Source: Acetomicrobium sp. UBA5826 (GTDB taxonomy: Bacteria; Synergistota; Synergistia; Synergistales; Acetomicrobiaceae). From it: a DNA stretch of 49,361 nucleotides. The position numbers were made by a program, and so were the translations under genes. Positions within the stretch are counted from its first letter, which is position 1; every line of letters begins with the position of its first letter. This document shows positions 7,517-15,536 of the stretch, one piece after another. The stretch lies in the NCBI RefSeq assembly GCF_002433005.1, contig NZ_DJHF01000027.1:39456-88816 (forward strand). Reading direction: 5' to 3'. The notes beneath the pieces are model-generated. The model was not told the origin of the DNA and did no database searches. It saw nothing but the letters and a program-made list of their open reading frames with translations.

Positions 7517-7759
7517 TTATTCCCTTCTATCTTTTTTAAGCTTATCCGCTATGGACTTTATCATGTTCCAACACTGTAATAACCCGAGGACTGCGCCCAA
7601 AAGGGCACCCCAAAGGGGTATCGACCTGCCCAGTCCATATCTGTCCTCAAAATAAAGGCCCAAATAGTATCCCAACAAGACGAACCCTACGATCAAAAGG
7701 GCAGCAGAGACAACCTTTGCGAAAATCGCTATATCTTCGAAATTTAATTTAAAATTCAT
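7517..7759 (-). CDS. AtpZ/AtpI family membrane protein
   Basis: An 80-residue protein with two transmembrane helices (about residues 13-34 and 45-66) and a basic C-terminal tail. It matches the small AtpI/AtpZ family usually encoded beside F-type ATP synthase genes and thought to assist c-ring assembly or Mg/Ca handling. No ATP synthase genes are in the window, but many bacteria keep the order rsmG-parA-parB-atpI, and this gene follows parB directly. Its ATG lies 6 bases beyond the parB stop and lacks a strong ribosome site, so coupling to parB is possible. Confidence 0.75.
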   Translation of the reverse strand: MNFKLNFEDIAIFAKVVSAALLIVGFVLLGYYLGLYFEDRYGLGRSIPLWGALLGAVLGLLQCWNMIKSIADKLKKDRRE

Positions 7760-7765
7760 TTTAAA

Positions 7766-8638
7766 TTATACGCCCCGATCGAACAGCGAATCAATGTTTT
7801 CCTCGAGAAACTTTACAAGCCTTTCGACTCTCTTGTCGTCCAAACCTCCTATGATCAACCTGCTTTCGTCTTGACTTTTCTTTACGACTACTTTAAGGCC
7901 GTGGCTTTTGCCGAGGGGCAGTTCAACGGTAGAGGTCTTCTTTCTTCTTGCATCGCCCGAGGCCTTAAGCCTGCTTATCTCATCCTCAAGCCTTCTCACC
8001 GACCAGGAATGGACCACGCACTTTCGGGCAAGGACTGTTTGGTCATCTCCGGAGGACAATCCCGAAAGAGCTCTTGCATGGCCTTCCGATATCTTTCCCT
8101 CCTCGAGCAGCTTCTGCACCTCTACAGGCAAGTCAAGTAAACGTAGCTTGTTCGACACAAGGGGGCGACTCCATCCCAGGCGGGAGGCCACCTCCTCATG
8201 TGTCATCTCAAACCTTTTTATCATCTCCGAAAGGGACTTGGCCACTTCTATAGGCGACAGATCCTCCCTTTGGAGATTTTCTACGAGCGCCACCTGGAGG
8301 GACTGAGCATCATCCAAATCGACTATTACAACGGGAACTTCCTTAAGTCCCGCGATTTTCGCAGCTTTCCAACGCCTTTCGCCAGCCACAACTTCGTAAC
8401 CTTCCCCGGCACGCCTAACTATTAGGGGCTGTAAAATGCCGTGTTCTTTGATGGACTCGGCCAGAGACGTCAAGCCCTCGTCGTTTATGCTTTGTCTCGG
8501 CTGAAAGGAAGAGGGTTTAATTTCGTCGATGGGCAAAAACCCCCGATCCTTTGAAGGGGTCATCGCCGTTTTATCCTCGAAGGATGATCCTATTAGCGCT
8601 TCTAATCCCTTTCCTAAAGCTTTCTTGGATTTAGCCAC
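7766..8638 (-). CDS. parB: Chromosome partitioning protein ParB (Spo0J family)
   Basis: A 290-residue CTP-dependent DNA-sliding clamp that loads at parS sites and works with ParA in origin segregation. The N-terminal KALGKGLEALIG segment is the ParA-interacting peptide. The CTP-binding domain has the GxxR patch as VVAGERRWKA near residue 90, and a central helix-turn-helix covers about 135-165 (MTHEEVASRLGWSRPLVSNK). A C-terminal dimerisation domain follows. An upstream ATG at 8689 exists, but the GTG at 8638 has AGGAGGTGG at 8646-8654 and gives the canonical start. It overlaps the end of parA by 25 bases. I found no convincing parS site by eye. Confidence 0.92.
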   Translation of the reverse strand: MAKSKKALGKGLEALIGSSFEDKTAMTPSKDRGFLPIDEIKPSSFQPRQSINDEGLTSLAESIKEHGILQPLIVRRAGEGYEVVAGERRWKAAKIAGLKEVPVVIVDLDDAQSLQVALVENLQREDLSPIEVAKSLSEMIKRFEMTHEEVASRLGWSRPLVSNKLRLLDLPVEVQKLLEEGKISEGHARALSGLSSGDDQTVLARKCVVHSWSVRRLEDEISRLKASGDARRKKTSTVELPLGKSHGLKVVVKKSQDESRLIIGGLDDKRVERLVKFLEENIDSLFDRGV

Positions 8639-9387
8639 CTTTCTTCCACCTCCTCGGCCAATGCCATATAGGCCTTGGCACTGATGCACTGGGGATCATA
8701 GTAAATTACAGGTTGACCGTAACTTGGCGCTTCAGAAAGCCTAACGTTTCGCGGAATTGTCGTCTCGAACACGGCATCCGAAAAACGCTTTCGCACTTCC
8801 TCCGCCACCTCTTTAGAGAGGTTTGTACGGCTGTCGTACATGGTCAGGATGACACCCCCGATATGTAACCTTTCGTTGAGGTGGCGTCGCACCAGTTCGA
8901 CGGTTCCAACGAGCTGAGACAGCCCCTCCAGTGCGTAATACTCGCATTGTATGGGGACTACCACCGTTTCGGCAGCAACCAGCGCGTTCACGGTCAAAAG
9001 TCCTAAGGAAGGAGGGCAATCTATCAGGATCAGGTCGAAATCCTTCAGCTTCGATAAGGCCTTAGCCAATCTGGTCTCTCTGCTCAACAGTCCCACCAGC
9101 TCGACCTCCGCCCCCGCCAATTCCAGCCTGGCCGGCAAGAGGTAAACCCCCTTCCACGGCGTCGAAGAGATCGCCTCATCGGGAGACGAGTCGTTGATCA
9201 ACACGTCATACACGCTTCGAGACAACTTTCCCTTATCGATCCCCAATCCGCTGGTACTGTGCCCTTGAGGGTCGAGATCCGCTACGAGCACCCTTCTCCC
9301 TTTATCTCCCAGGGCTGCCGCCAGGTTCACGCAGGAGGTGGTCTTGCCCACACCTCCCTTTTGATTTGCTACGGCTATAATACGCAA
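8614..9387 (-). CDS. parA: Chromosome partitioning ATPase ParA (Soj family)
   Basis: A 257-residue deviant-Walker ATPase that binds DNA nonspecifically and moves ParB-bound origins. The N-terminus RIIAVANQKGGVGKTT holds the deviant Walker A with its signature Lys; the DLDPQGHSTSGLG Walker A' motif and DCPPSLG Walker B motif are present. An in-frame ATG at 9405 and a longer extension exist. I prefer the TTG at 9387 because GGAGGTGAGC at 9391-9400 sits 3-6 bases upstream and the protein then begins at the canonical MRIIAVANQKGG. The start follows the rsmG stop by 5 bases, so the ribosome site overlaps that stop. Confidence 0.92.
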   Translation of the reverse strand: MRIIAVANQKGGVGKTTSCVNLAAALGDKGRRVLVADLDPQGHSTSGLGIDKGKLSRSVYDVLINDSSPDEAISSTPWKGVYLLPARLELAGAEVELVGLLSRETRLAKALSKLKDFDLILIDCPPSLGLLTVNALVAAETVVVPIQCEYYALEGLSQLVGTVELVRRHLNERLHIGGVILTMYDSRTNLSKEVAEEVRKRFSDAVFETTIPRNVRLSEAPSYGQPVIYYDPQCISAKAYMALAEEVEERWLNPRKL

Positions 9388-9392
9388 AAGGC

Positions 9393-10100
9393 TCACCTCC
9401 ACCATGGCCTTCTTTCGGGGATGCCAACCCTTCTGGGAACGCTTATTTGTGCGTCCTTTACCTTCTTCCATGTAAATAAGTAAAGCTTCTTGCCCGCCAC
9501 CTCATAGCTCCATATCTCAAGCCCCGACCACCCCAATTTCTCCTCTTTTCCCTCGAATTCTTCCAGCTCCTCAAATCCCTTTGGCCCCTTGAAGGCCATG
9601 CAGCTGCCGCCCCTTCTGACGAGGGGGGAAAAATATTCTAGAAGGACGCCCAGGTGGGAGACGGCGCGGGCAGCAGCCAAATCGTAGAGACCTTTATTTG
9701 AAGATGCGAATTCCTCCGCCCTGGAGCAATGAACCCTGACATTTTCCAGGTTTAAGCTGCGGACCATCTCCTCCAGGACGAGACATTTTTTCCCGACGCT
9801 GTCCAGGAGATCGATAAATACGTCGCTTCTGCAGACAGCCCATACGAGCCCCGGCAACCCCCCTCCCGTCCCGATATCCACTATTCGGACATTGGAAGGA
9901 ATAAGCTGTAGGGCCGCGAGACAGTCCACGATATGTTCGTCGAATATGCACTTTGGGTCGGCAGGCCCCGTCAAACGGGCACGGCTATTTGCCAATCCCA
10001 GAAGCTTTGCATAGTCCATCAATTTATCTCTGTTAGCATCTATTATGCCTTCTAAGACGTCCGATGCTACTTCTTTCGTCATAACTTTCAAATCTTCCAT
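9393..10100 (-). CDS. rsmG: 16S rRNA (guanine-N7) methyltransferase G
   Basis: Methylates N7 of G527 (E. coli numbering) in 16S rRNA using S-adenosylmethionine. About 235 residues, the usual GidB length. The SAM-binding motif is VDIGTGGGLPGL near residue 75, followed by LLDSVGKKCLVLEE and the AARAVSHLGVLLEY segment typical of RsmG. AGGAGGTG at 10101-10108 abuts the ATG at 10100, so the real start could instead be the TTG at 10091 (better spacing) or the ATG at 10082. First gene of the rsmG-parA-parB-atpZ-SDR run; divergent from the DUF296 gene. Confidence 0.9.
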   Translation of the reverse strand: MEDLKVMTKEVASDVLEGIIDANRDKLMDYAKLLGLANSRARLTGPADPKCIFDEHIVDCLAALQLIPSNVRIVDIGTGGGLPGLVWAVCRSDVFIDLLDSVGKKCLVLEEMVRSLNLENVRVHCSRAEEFASSNKGLYDLAAARAVSHLGVLLEYFSPLVRRGGSCMAFKGPKGFEELEEFEGKEEKLGWSGLEIWSYEVAGKKLYLFTWKKVKDAQISVPRRVGIPERRPWWR

Positions 10101-10243
10101 CACCTCCTATCGATGATATACTATTTTTCAAAACCCTAACAACAGGCGATCTTTTTGCGATGCCTCCGTGATTTTATGTTATCATTATTATAGCGTGACA
10201 AAATTATCGAGGAATAGAAGACGAAGGGAAAGGGGAGATCGAC

Positions 10244-10687
10244 ATGTCCGATAAAATTATCTACGCTAGAGACGATAATTATCTTATAGTCCGTCTGAGA
10301 GACGGCGATGATTTTTTTGAAACGCTTCTGTCCTTGCTCAAAAAAGAGGACATTAAATCAGCCGTTTTAGTCTCTTCCGTAGGAATGATGAGAGACGTAG
10401 AGTTGGGCTGGTTTAGCGGGGAAGAGTACATAAAAAAATCCTTCGAAGAGCCGATGGAGCTTCTTTCGCTCACGGGTTCCGTAAACGAGACGGAGGAAGG
10501 GAAAATATTCTTACACCTCCACGCGGTATTAGGGTCTTCGGATTTGACGACTGCAGGGGGTCATTTGTTCAAGGCTACAGTGCACCAGACGAACGAACTG
10601 GTATTCCTGCTGCCGACAAATATAAATTTGAAGCGGTTGAGAGAGGGAGAGGGATTGCTCAGGCTCTTCCCCGAGCGCAAGAAATAA
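10244..10687 (+). CDS. PPC/DUF296 domain protein
   Basis: A 147-residue protein made of a single PPC (DUF296) domain. Prokaryotic members form trimers with a metal-bound His cluster; their function is poorly known, and plant relatives carry AT-hook DNA-binding segments. The family signature FLHLHAVLGSSDLTTAGGHL near residues 87-106 includes the His pair. No AT-hook is present. The ribosome site is GGGAAAGGGGAG. The gene precedes the nuclease gene by 7 bases, so the two are probably cotranscribed, but I cannot connect them functionally. Confidence 0.78.
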   Translation: MSDKIIYARDDNYLIVRLRDGDDFFETLLSLLKKEDIKSAVLVSSVGMMRDVELGWFSGEEYIKKSFEEPMELLSLTGSVNETEEGKIFLHLHAVLGSSDLTTAGGHLFKATVHQTNELVFLLPTNINLKRLREGEGLLRLFPERKK

Positions 10688-10694
10688 CAAGACC

Positions 10695-11543
10695 ATGAAG
10701 AGCTTGGTTTCGCCAAAGGGCAAGAGGCGCTTGATTCGAAAGGCGCTTCTTGCCGCTTTTTTAATATGTCTTTACCTCTTTTCGGGCAATTTAGGAGAAA
10801 AGGAAGCTCTGGTAATAGACGTCATCGATGGCGATACTGTTGTAGCGGTGACGGAGGGTGGCGAAAAAGAAACTGTAAGATACCTGCTCATAGATACCCC
10901 GGAGCTTCATCATCCCAGCCGCGGAGAGGAAGAGCTAGGAAGAGAAGCCAAAGCTTTCAACGCTTCACTAGTAGCCGGCAGAAAAATAAAGTTTGAGCCG
11001 GACGCAGAAAAAAGAGACAGGTACGGAAGGTTGCTAGCCTACGCATGGATTGAAGAAAAGGGAGAAGAAAAGATGGTAAACGAGATGCTGGTCGAGGAAG
11101 GTTTGGCTCTGCCCTATTTCATACCACCAAACGGGAAATATCTCGACAGGATTTCGGAGGCCGCGAAAAGGGCAAAAGACAGAGATGTCGGGCTTTGGAA
11201 GATCGCCCGGAAGAGGGTTTACACTCCTGACCAGGTCTACGCGGCACTGCCATATATTGCAGGCCGTTATATAACGCTTGTCATGAGAGTCGAGGAGGCC
11301 AAAAAATCGGGCTCCCGATGGCTGCTGTATGAAAGGAAAAGCAGATGTCAACTGGTCATATACGATAACAATGAACACCTTCTTGGAGCAAAAGATTTCA
11401 TTGTAGGCAGGAAGATAAGGGCGATCGGCAAAATAACGGCCTCCTACAACGGCGCCGAGATGATCATCTCCGATACATCTCAAATAGAAATCGAGGTAAA
11501 GGCTAAGAGTCGAGTAAGTAAAAGAGCGGTTAGGGTTTTATGA
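10695..11543 (+). CDS. Exported thermonuclease-family (SNase) protein
   Basis: A 282-residue nuclease of the staphylococcal nuclease superfamily, probably exported or membrane-anchored. An N-terminal basic stretch and hydrophobic segment cover residues 1-30. The nuclease domain follows with VIDGDTVVAV (metal-binding Asp and Thr), the Arg of VRYLLIDTPE (with the catalytic Glu), and the second Arg in KRDRYGRLLAYAW. A C-terminal region of about 100 residues (AGRYITLVMRVEEAK onwards) looks like an extra beta-rich, OB-like domain ending in a basic tail. The ribosome site is weak; 7 bases separate it from the PPC-domain gene, suggesting coupling. Confidence 0.85.
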   Translation: MKSLVSPKGKRRLIRKALLAAFLICLYLFSGNLGEKEALVIDVIDGDTVVAVTEGGEKETVRYLLIDTPELHHPSRGEEELGREAKAFNASLVAGRKIKFEPDAEKRDRYGRLLAYAWIEEKGEEKMVNEMLVEEGLALPYFIPPNGKYLDRISEAAKRAKDRDVGLWKIARKRVYTPDQVYAALPYIAGRYITLVMRVEEAKKSGSRWLLYERKSRCQLVIYDNNEHLLGAKDFIVGRKIRAIGKITASYNGAEMIISDTSQIEIEVKAKSRVSKRAVRVL

Positions 11544-11612
11544 TTTATAATGATAATATACAAGTTGAGAATGTAAAATTATGGTAAAATATTACTATGG
11601 AGGCGGTGAGTT

Positions 11613-12100
11613 ATGTTTAAACTAATACTATTTAAAAGGAAGGGCCTTCTTTTCATTCTATCGTCTTTTATGCTCATCTCTTTTTTTCTGACATCCGTTA
11701 CAAATCTCTACGCCGATCAGTTTTTCAGCAAACTCGACATCGATGAGATCTCCCTTAAGGGACACAAATTGCACATTCGCGGGGATACGGACCTGCCCCA
11801 GGGTCCACCCTGCAAATAAAGCTATCGATCCCTAAGCTGGACGACGACAAGGGAAAGGACCACGATGTAAAAGTCCAGATAACCCCGGGTAAATTCTTCG
11901 TAATGATCGACCTTCCGAAGGAATGGAAAAACGGTGGATGGATAAAATTTCTGTCCCTTAAGGCGATATTCGATCCCGACGATCAACCCAAGAAGGTCAG
12001 GGAGATAGTGGGCAATAAGGGAGAAAAGCTCAACGGCCCCAAAGTGAAAATCCAAAAGAACAAAAAGATAATGGTCTCCGTTAAAAACGTTGCTTTCTAA
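11613..12100 (+). pseudogene. Frameshifted exported protein of unknown function
   Basis: The first frame (11613-11819) has a signal peptide and the start of a beta-rich domain, then runs into a stop. The -1 frame continues without a stop from about 11801 to 12100. Joined at the GGG near 11801-11803, it gives a continuous protein of about 162 residues: signal peptide, then GHKLHIRGDTDLPQGSTLQI flowing into VKVQITPGKFFVMIDLP. The G-x-L-x-I-x-G-x-T-D-L-P pattern suggests an Ig-like beta sandwich. One missing G in the GGG run after CCCCA would explain everything, so this is either a real mutation, a sequencing indel or, less likely, programmed -1 slippage. A good ribosome site (GGAGGCGGTGAG) precedes the ATG. 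I do not recognise the family. It lies just before the AsmA-like gene. Confidence 0.7.
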
Positions 12101-12135
12101 ATGAGCCTGTTACAATTGTAAGGTGGTGATTGAAG

Positions 12136-15100
12136 GTGAAAGTGCAAAAGAAATATATTTTGATAGGCGTTGCAGCGATAATAGTGATCCTTCTGCTGAT
12201 CATCGCAAATATCGACGTCGGCACGGGCATGATCCGAGAAATGGCTCCCCAGGCCGCGAAGGATGCCCTTGGAGCCGACCTGGCCCTTGGGAACGTTTCG
12301 GGCAACCCCATAAGGGGTTACAAATTGGGGGATGTCGCGCTCTCAAAGGAAGGAGAGGAAGTCCTTTCCATAAAACAGCTGGATGTCAAGCCAAGCTTGT
12401 TCGCGCTGATAGGCGGGAAGGTCTATCTCGATTCCCTGGTTGTGAACGAAGCCTTAATCGATTTCGAGAGAACGCTCGAGCTGGTGAAGAGCTTTAAACC
12501 ATCAGGTGCGGGGGAGGGTTTGCCTTTAGGGACAGTAGAAGTTAAGTCCAGCACGGTAAAGGGCCCCTTCGGAGTTATAGACTTAAGCAGCATCGAGGTA
12601 AAGCCCGAGGCGACCACCATCAAGGCAAAAATTGATGCTTCATACAACGGGCTGCCAGCAAAGGGAGATGCAGTAATATCGCTAAAGGAAGGCGTCGCAA
12701 TAGATGAGATGAACCTTAAGATCGCCCAGGGCGAGATCTCCTTTAGCGGCGAGATAATGCCCGAGCTCAATATCGAAGGAAGGGCTGAAAATATACAGGT
12801 AGAGGAGTTGAAACTTCTCTGGCCTCCCCTCGAGAAACAAAAGCTGGCCGGGGCCTTCGGCGGCACCATCAAGTTATCAGGTAAGCTGCCCGACATTCGC
12901 GGCGAGGGCGATTTGAGCTTCGAAAAGGGTATGATCGTCGGCATATCCGTCGAACGGGCGGGATCCGACTGGCGTTACGAGGAAAATACCCTCGACTTCA
13001 AAAACATAGATGCTGACGTCTTAAGCGGCAACGTCCACGGAAGCCTGACCATGATTCTCAGGACATTGCCGCCGCACATAAACCTCTCTTTGGAGGGTAA
13101 AAACCTCGACGTTGGCCTCCTGTCGAAGGAATTTCCCCAACTGGCGGGAAAAGTATCCGGCACTGTGGACAGCGTCAAGGCTGATATCTCCGGAATGGCC
13201 ATGGAGTTATCGGGAAAGGTCGCTCTTTCCGCGTCAAAACTTTCCGTCATGAATCAACCCCTTCAGGCTATCAATATTAAGGCGAACATCGATAAAGGGA
13301 AAAGGATAGATATCGACGCAACTTCCCGATGGAACGAAATGCCTCTCAAGGCGACGGGTTATGTCGATCTTCCGAGGGGTCCTTTTGTTAACATGGTCGT
13401 GTCCTGTCAAAAAGCCTCCATCGATAAGATAAAGGCCCTTGTGCCATCCCTAAAGGATCTGCCAGCAAAGGGAGATGCCTCGGGAGAAGTGCAGATCAAG
13501 GGCTCTCTCAAGGACGTTGCTTCCCTTTCGACATCGGGCAAAGTATGGTCTGATGCCATCACGCTTTTAGACCAGGAGATAAAGTCTCCCACCGTGAATT
13601 TCGAATTTAAAGAAAACGCCCTGGACATCAAGAGCTTTTCCGCATTATGGCAAAAAGCTAAGTTCCACGGCGCAGGGAAGGTCGTAAACGTTACAAAGGC
13701 CCCAACTTTGGATATAAAAGGAAAAGTTGAGGGATTGAATTTGACTAACATGAGACAACTCCTCCCCCAGCTCGAGCAGTATGAGTTGGCAGGCACCGTT
13801 TCATCGGAATGGCATATAGTTGGACCTTTGAGCTCTCCAGATCTCTCTTTAGATTTTAATTCAAGCAGTATAACCTTTTCCGGCATAGCAGCAAAAGGCA
13901 TCTCCGGTTCAACTTCTTTGAAACCTTTGGCTAAAGACCCCTTGTCCGGAATTTCGGCTCAAATAAAGGCCTCTTCGGTAGGGACGACGGCCTTTTCGTT
14001 GATAAATGACCTGTCAGCTTCCATAAAAGGTGAGGCTAACAAGATCAACTTGACCGAGATCAAGGGCCTGCTTCTGGGCGGAAACTTCAATGCCACGGGC
14101 CAAATTGCCATTAAGGATAAACAACCTGCCATATCTTTGACGGCCTCAGCGAAGGGCGCCAGACTGTCAAACCTGCAAAACCTTGGGTTGGCTTTGCCGA
14201 TAGAGGGGTTGATCGATTTTGAGGCGAAGGCAGACGGCTTGCTGCCGGACGTCATAATTGCAGCCAAGGCTTCGTCGCCCGAGATAACCGTGGCCGGCTT
14301 CACGCTAACCGATGCAGCTTTAGACGCGGAAGGCCCATGGAACTCCCTGAAGATCAAATCCTTCAACGCCAGGGCCGGCGGAGGGGCGCTAACGGGCAGC
14401 GGAAACATCGCTTATGATAAAGCGTTAAGTCTAAACTTTGACCTGCAGGGAAACAACCTCGACCTGAAGGAGATATCCAAGAAATTGGACGAGGCAAATA
14501 AACTGAATATGCAGGGTCTAGTAAACCTTAGGGCGACGATTTCCTACGACGACAAAGGCCTTATGGGCGACGGAGAAATTACATCTCCTGAAGCCGGTGT
14601 CTACGGGCTTAAAGCCAGTGACATAAAAGTCCCCTTCGTCATGAAGGATGGCACAATAACAAGCCAAGACATGAAAGCCCGCTTTTACGAAGGGAATGCA
14701 TCGGGCAAAGGATCCATCACTTTGTCGAATTTGAAATGGACGACGTCCGTAAGCGTTTCCGAGGCAAACTTGGATCCGCTCATTCATGATCTCTTTCCCA
14801 TGGAGGGACACATCACCGGAAAGGCAGGGCTACAGTTTGACGGCAGCGGCACGCTGGGCAAGAATCTGGAAGGCAATGGTTCCTTTAATGTCGGAAGCGG
14901 CAAAGTATCCGATTTCAAAATGGTTAAGGTCATTGCAGCAGCCTACGGTAAAAGCACCATAGATTACAAGTCTATCCAGGGAAGGTTCGTCTTAGATACC
15001 ATGGCGTTAACTCTGCTTCCTGGGACTCAGGCTTATGCCCCCAAGGGAGATCCTATATATACCTACTTCGGTGCCGACGGCATGATTAAATACAACGGCA

Positions 15101-15444
15101 ACCTCAATCTCTCATGTTACGGCAATTTGAACGTACAGGCCATAAACGCCCTGGTGGGCGGCATAAAGGGCGGCATTCTTTCCGGAGGGGAATCGCTCAA
15201 GTCAACTCTCGAGGGGTTCTTAAGCGGCTTGCTGCATGGCTCTCAAACGACGGACTTCAGGGACGTCAACCTTAACGTCACGGGCACTTTTAAGTCTCCG
15301 AAGATATCCAATCTGGAAGTCTCCAGACCCGTCTCGGAAGAGACGTCGCAAGGCCTAACTCAAGACCAGACGCATACAAAATCGAGTCCCGAAGATGTGA
15401 TCAAAAAGACAATACTTGAAAGGATATTCAATAAGGATAAATAA
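12136..15444 (+). CDS. AsmA-like envelope protein (copy 1)
   Basis: A giant protein of 1102 residues with one N-terminal membrane anchor (about residues 5-27) and an otherwise periplasmic, beta-strand-rich body. Repeating amphipathic strands, many G-x-G-x-I/V patterns and the C-terminal GSGKVSDFKMV to NLNVQAINALVGG region place it with AsmA/TamB-like proteins, which form long beta grooves thought to move lipids between the inner and outer membrane. I see no TamB-type C-terminal DUF490 end, so AsmA-like is the safer label. AAGGTGGTGA at 12119-12128 favours the GTG at 12136 over the TTG at 12130. The gene is closely related to the 27.3-30.9 kb gene and ends at a strong bidirectional terminator. 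Confidence 0.8.
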   Translation: MKVQKKYILIGVAAIIVILLLIIANIDVGTGMIREMAPQAAKDALGADLALGNVSGNPIRGYKLGDVALSKEGEEVLSIKQLDVKPSLFALIGGKVYLDSLVVNEALIDFERTLELVKSFKPSGAGEGLPLGTVEVKSSTVKGPFGVIDLSSIEVKPEATTIKAKIDASYNGLPAKGDAVISLKEGVAIDEMNLKIAQGEISFSGEIMPELNIEGRAENIQVEELKLLWPPLEKQKLAGAFGGTIKLSGKLPDIRGEGDLSFEKGMIVGISVERAGSDWRYEENTLDFKNIDADVLSGNVHGSLTMILRTLPPHINLSLEGKNLDVGLLSKEFPQLAGKVSGTVDSVKADISGMAMELSGKVALSASKLSVMNQPLQAINIKANIDKGKRIDIDATSRWNEMPLKATGYVDLPRGPFVNMVVSCQKASIDKIKALVPSLKDLPAKGDASGEVQIKGSLKDVASLSTSGKVWSDAITLLDQEIKSPTVNFEFKENALDIKSFSALWQKAKFHGAGKVVNVTKAPTLDIKGKVEGLNLTNMRQLLPQLEQYELAGTVSSEWHIVGPLSSPDLSLDFNSSSITFSGIAAKGISGSTSLKPLAKDPLSGISAQIKASSVGTTAFSLINDLSASIKGEANKINLTEIKGLLLGGNFNATGQIAIKDKQPAISLTASAKGARLSNLQNLGLALPIEGLIDFEAKADGLLPDVIIAAKASSPEITVAGFTLTDAALDAEGPWNSLKIKSFNARAGGGALTGSGNIAYDKALSLNFDLQGNNLDLKEISKKLDEANKLNMQGLVNLRATISYDDKGLMGDGEITSPEAGVYGLKASDIKVPFVMKDGTITSQDMKARFYEGNASGKGSITLSNLKWTTSVSVSEANLDPLIHDLFPMEGHITGKAGLQFDGSGTLGKNLEGNGSFNVGSGKVSDFKMVKVIAAAYGKSTIDYKSIQGRFVLDTMALTLLPGTQAYAPKGDPIYTYFGADGMIKYNGNLNLSCYGNLNVQAINALVGGIKGGILSGGESLKSTLEGFLSGLLHGSQTTDFRDVNLNVTGTFKSPKISNLEVSRPVSEETSQGLTQDQTHTKSSPEDVIKKTILERIFNKDK

Positions 15445-15469
15445 GGATAACTGAAGGCAAACGACGACG

Positions 15470-15508
15470 AAAAAAGGACCGTCGCTAAAAATGCGATGGT
15501 CCTTTTTT
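15470..15508. terminator. Bidirectional intrinsic terminator
   Basis: A stem pairs 15470-15485 with 15493-15508 (AAAAAAGGACC opposite GGTCCTTTTTT, one G-T pair inside, 7-base loop). With A and T runs on both sides it can end both the plus-strand AsmA-like gene and the minus-strand beta-CASP nuclease gene. Confidence 0.85.
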
Positions 15509-15536
15509 CGATATTCTCAAACAGTCCATAAAGATG

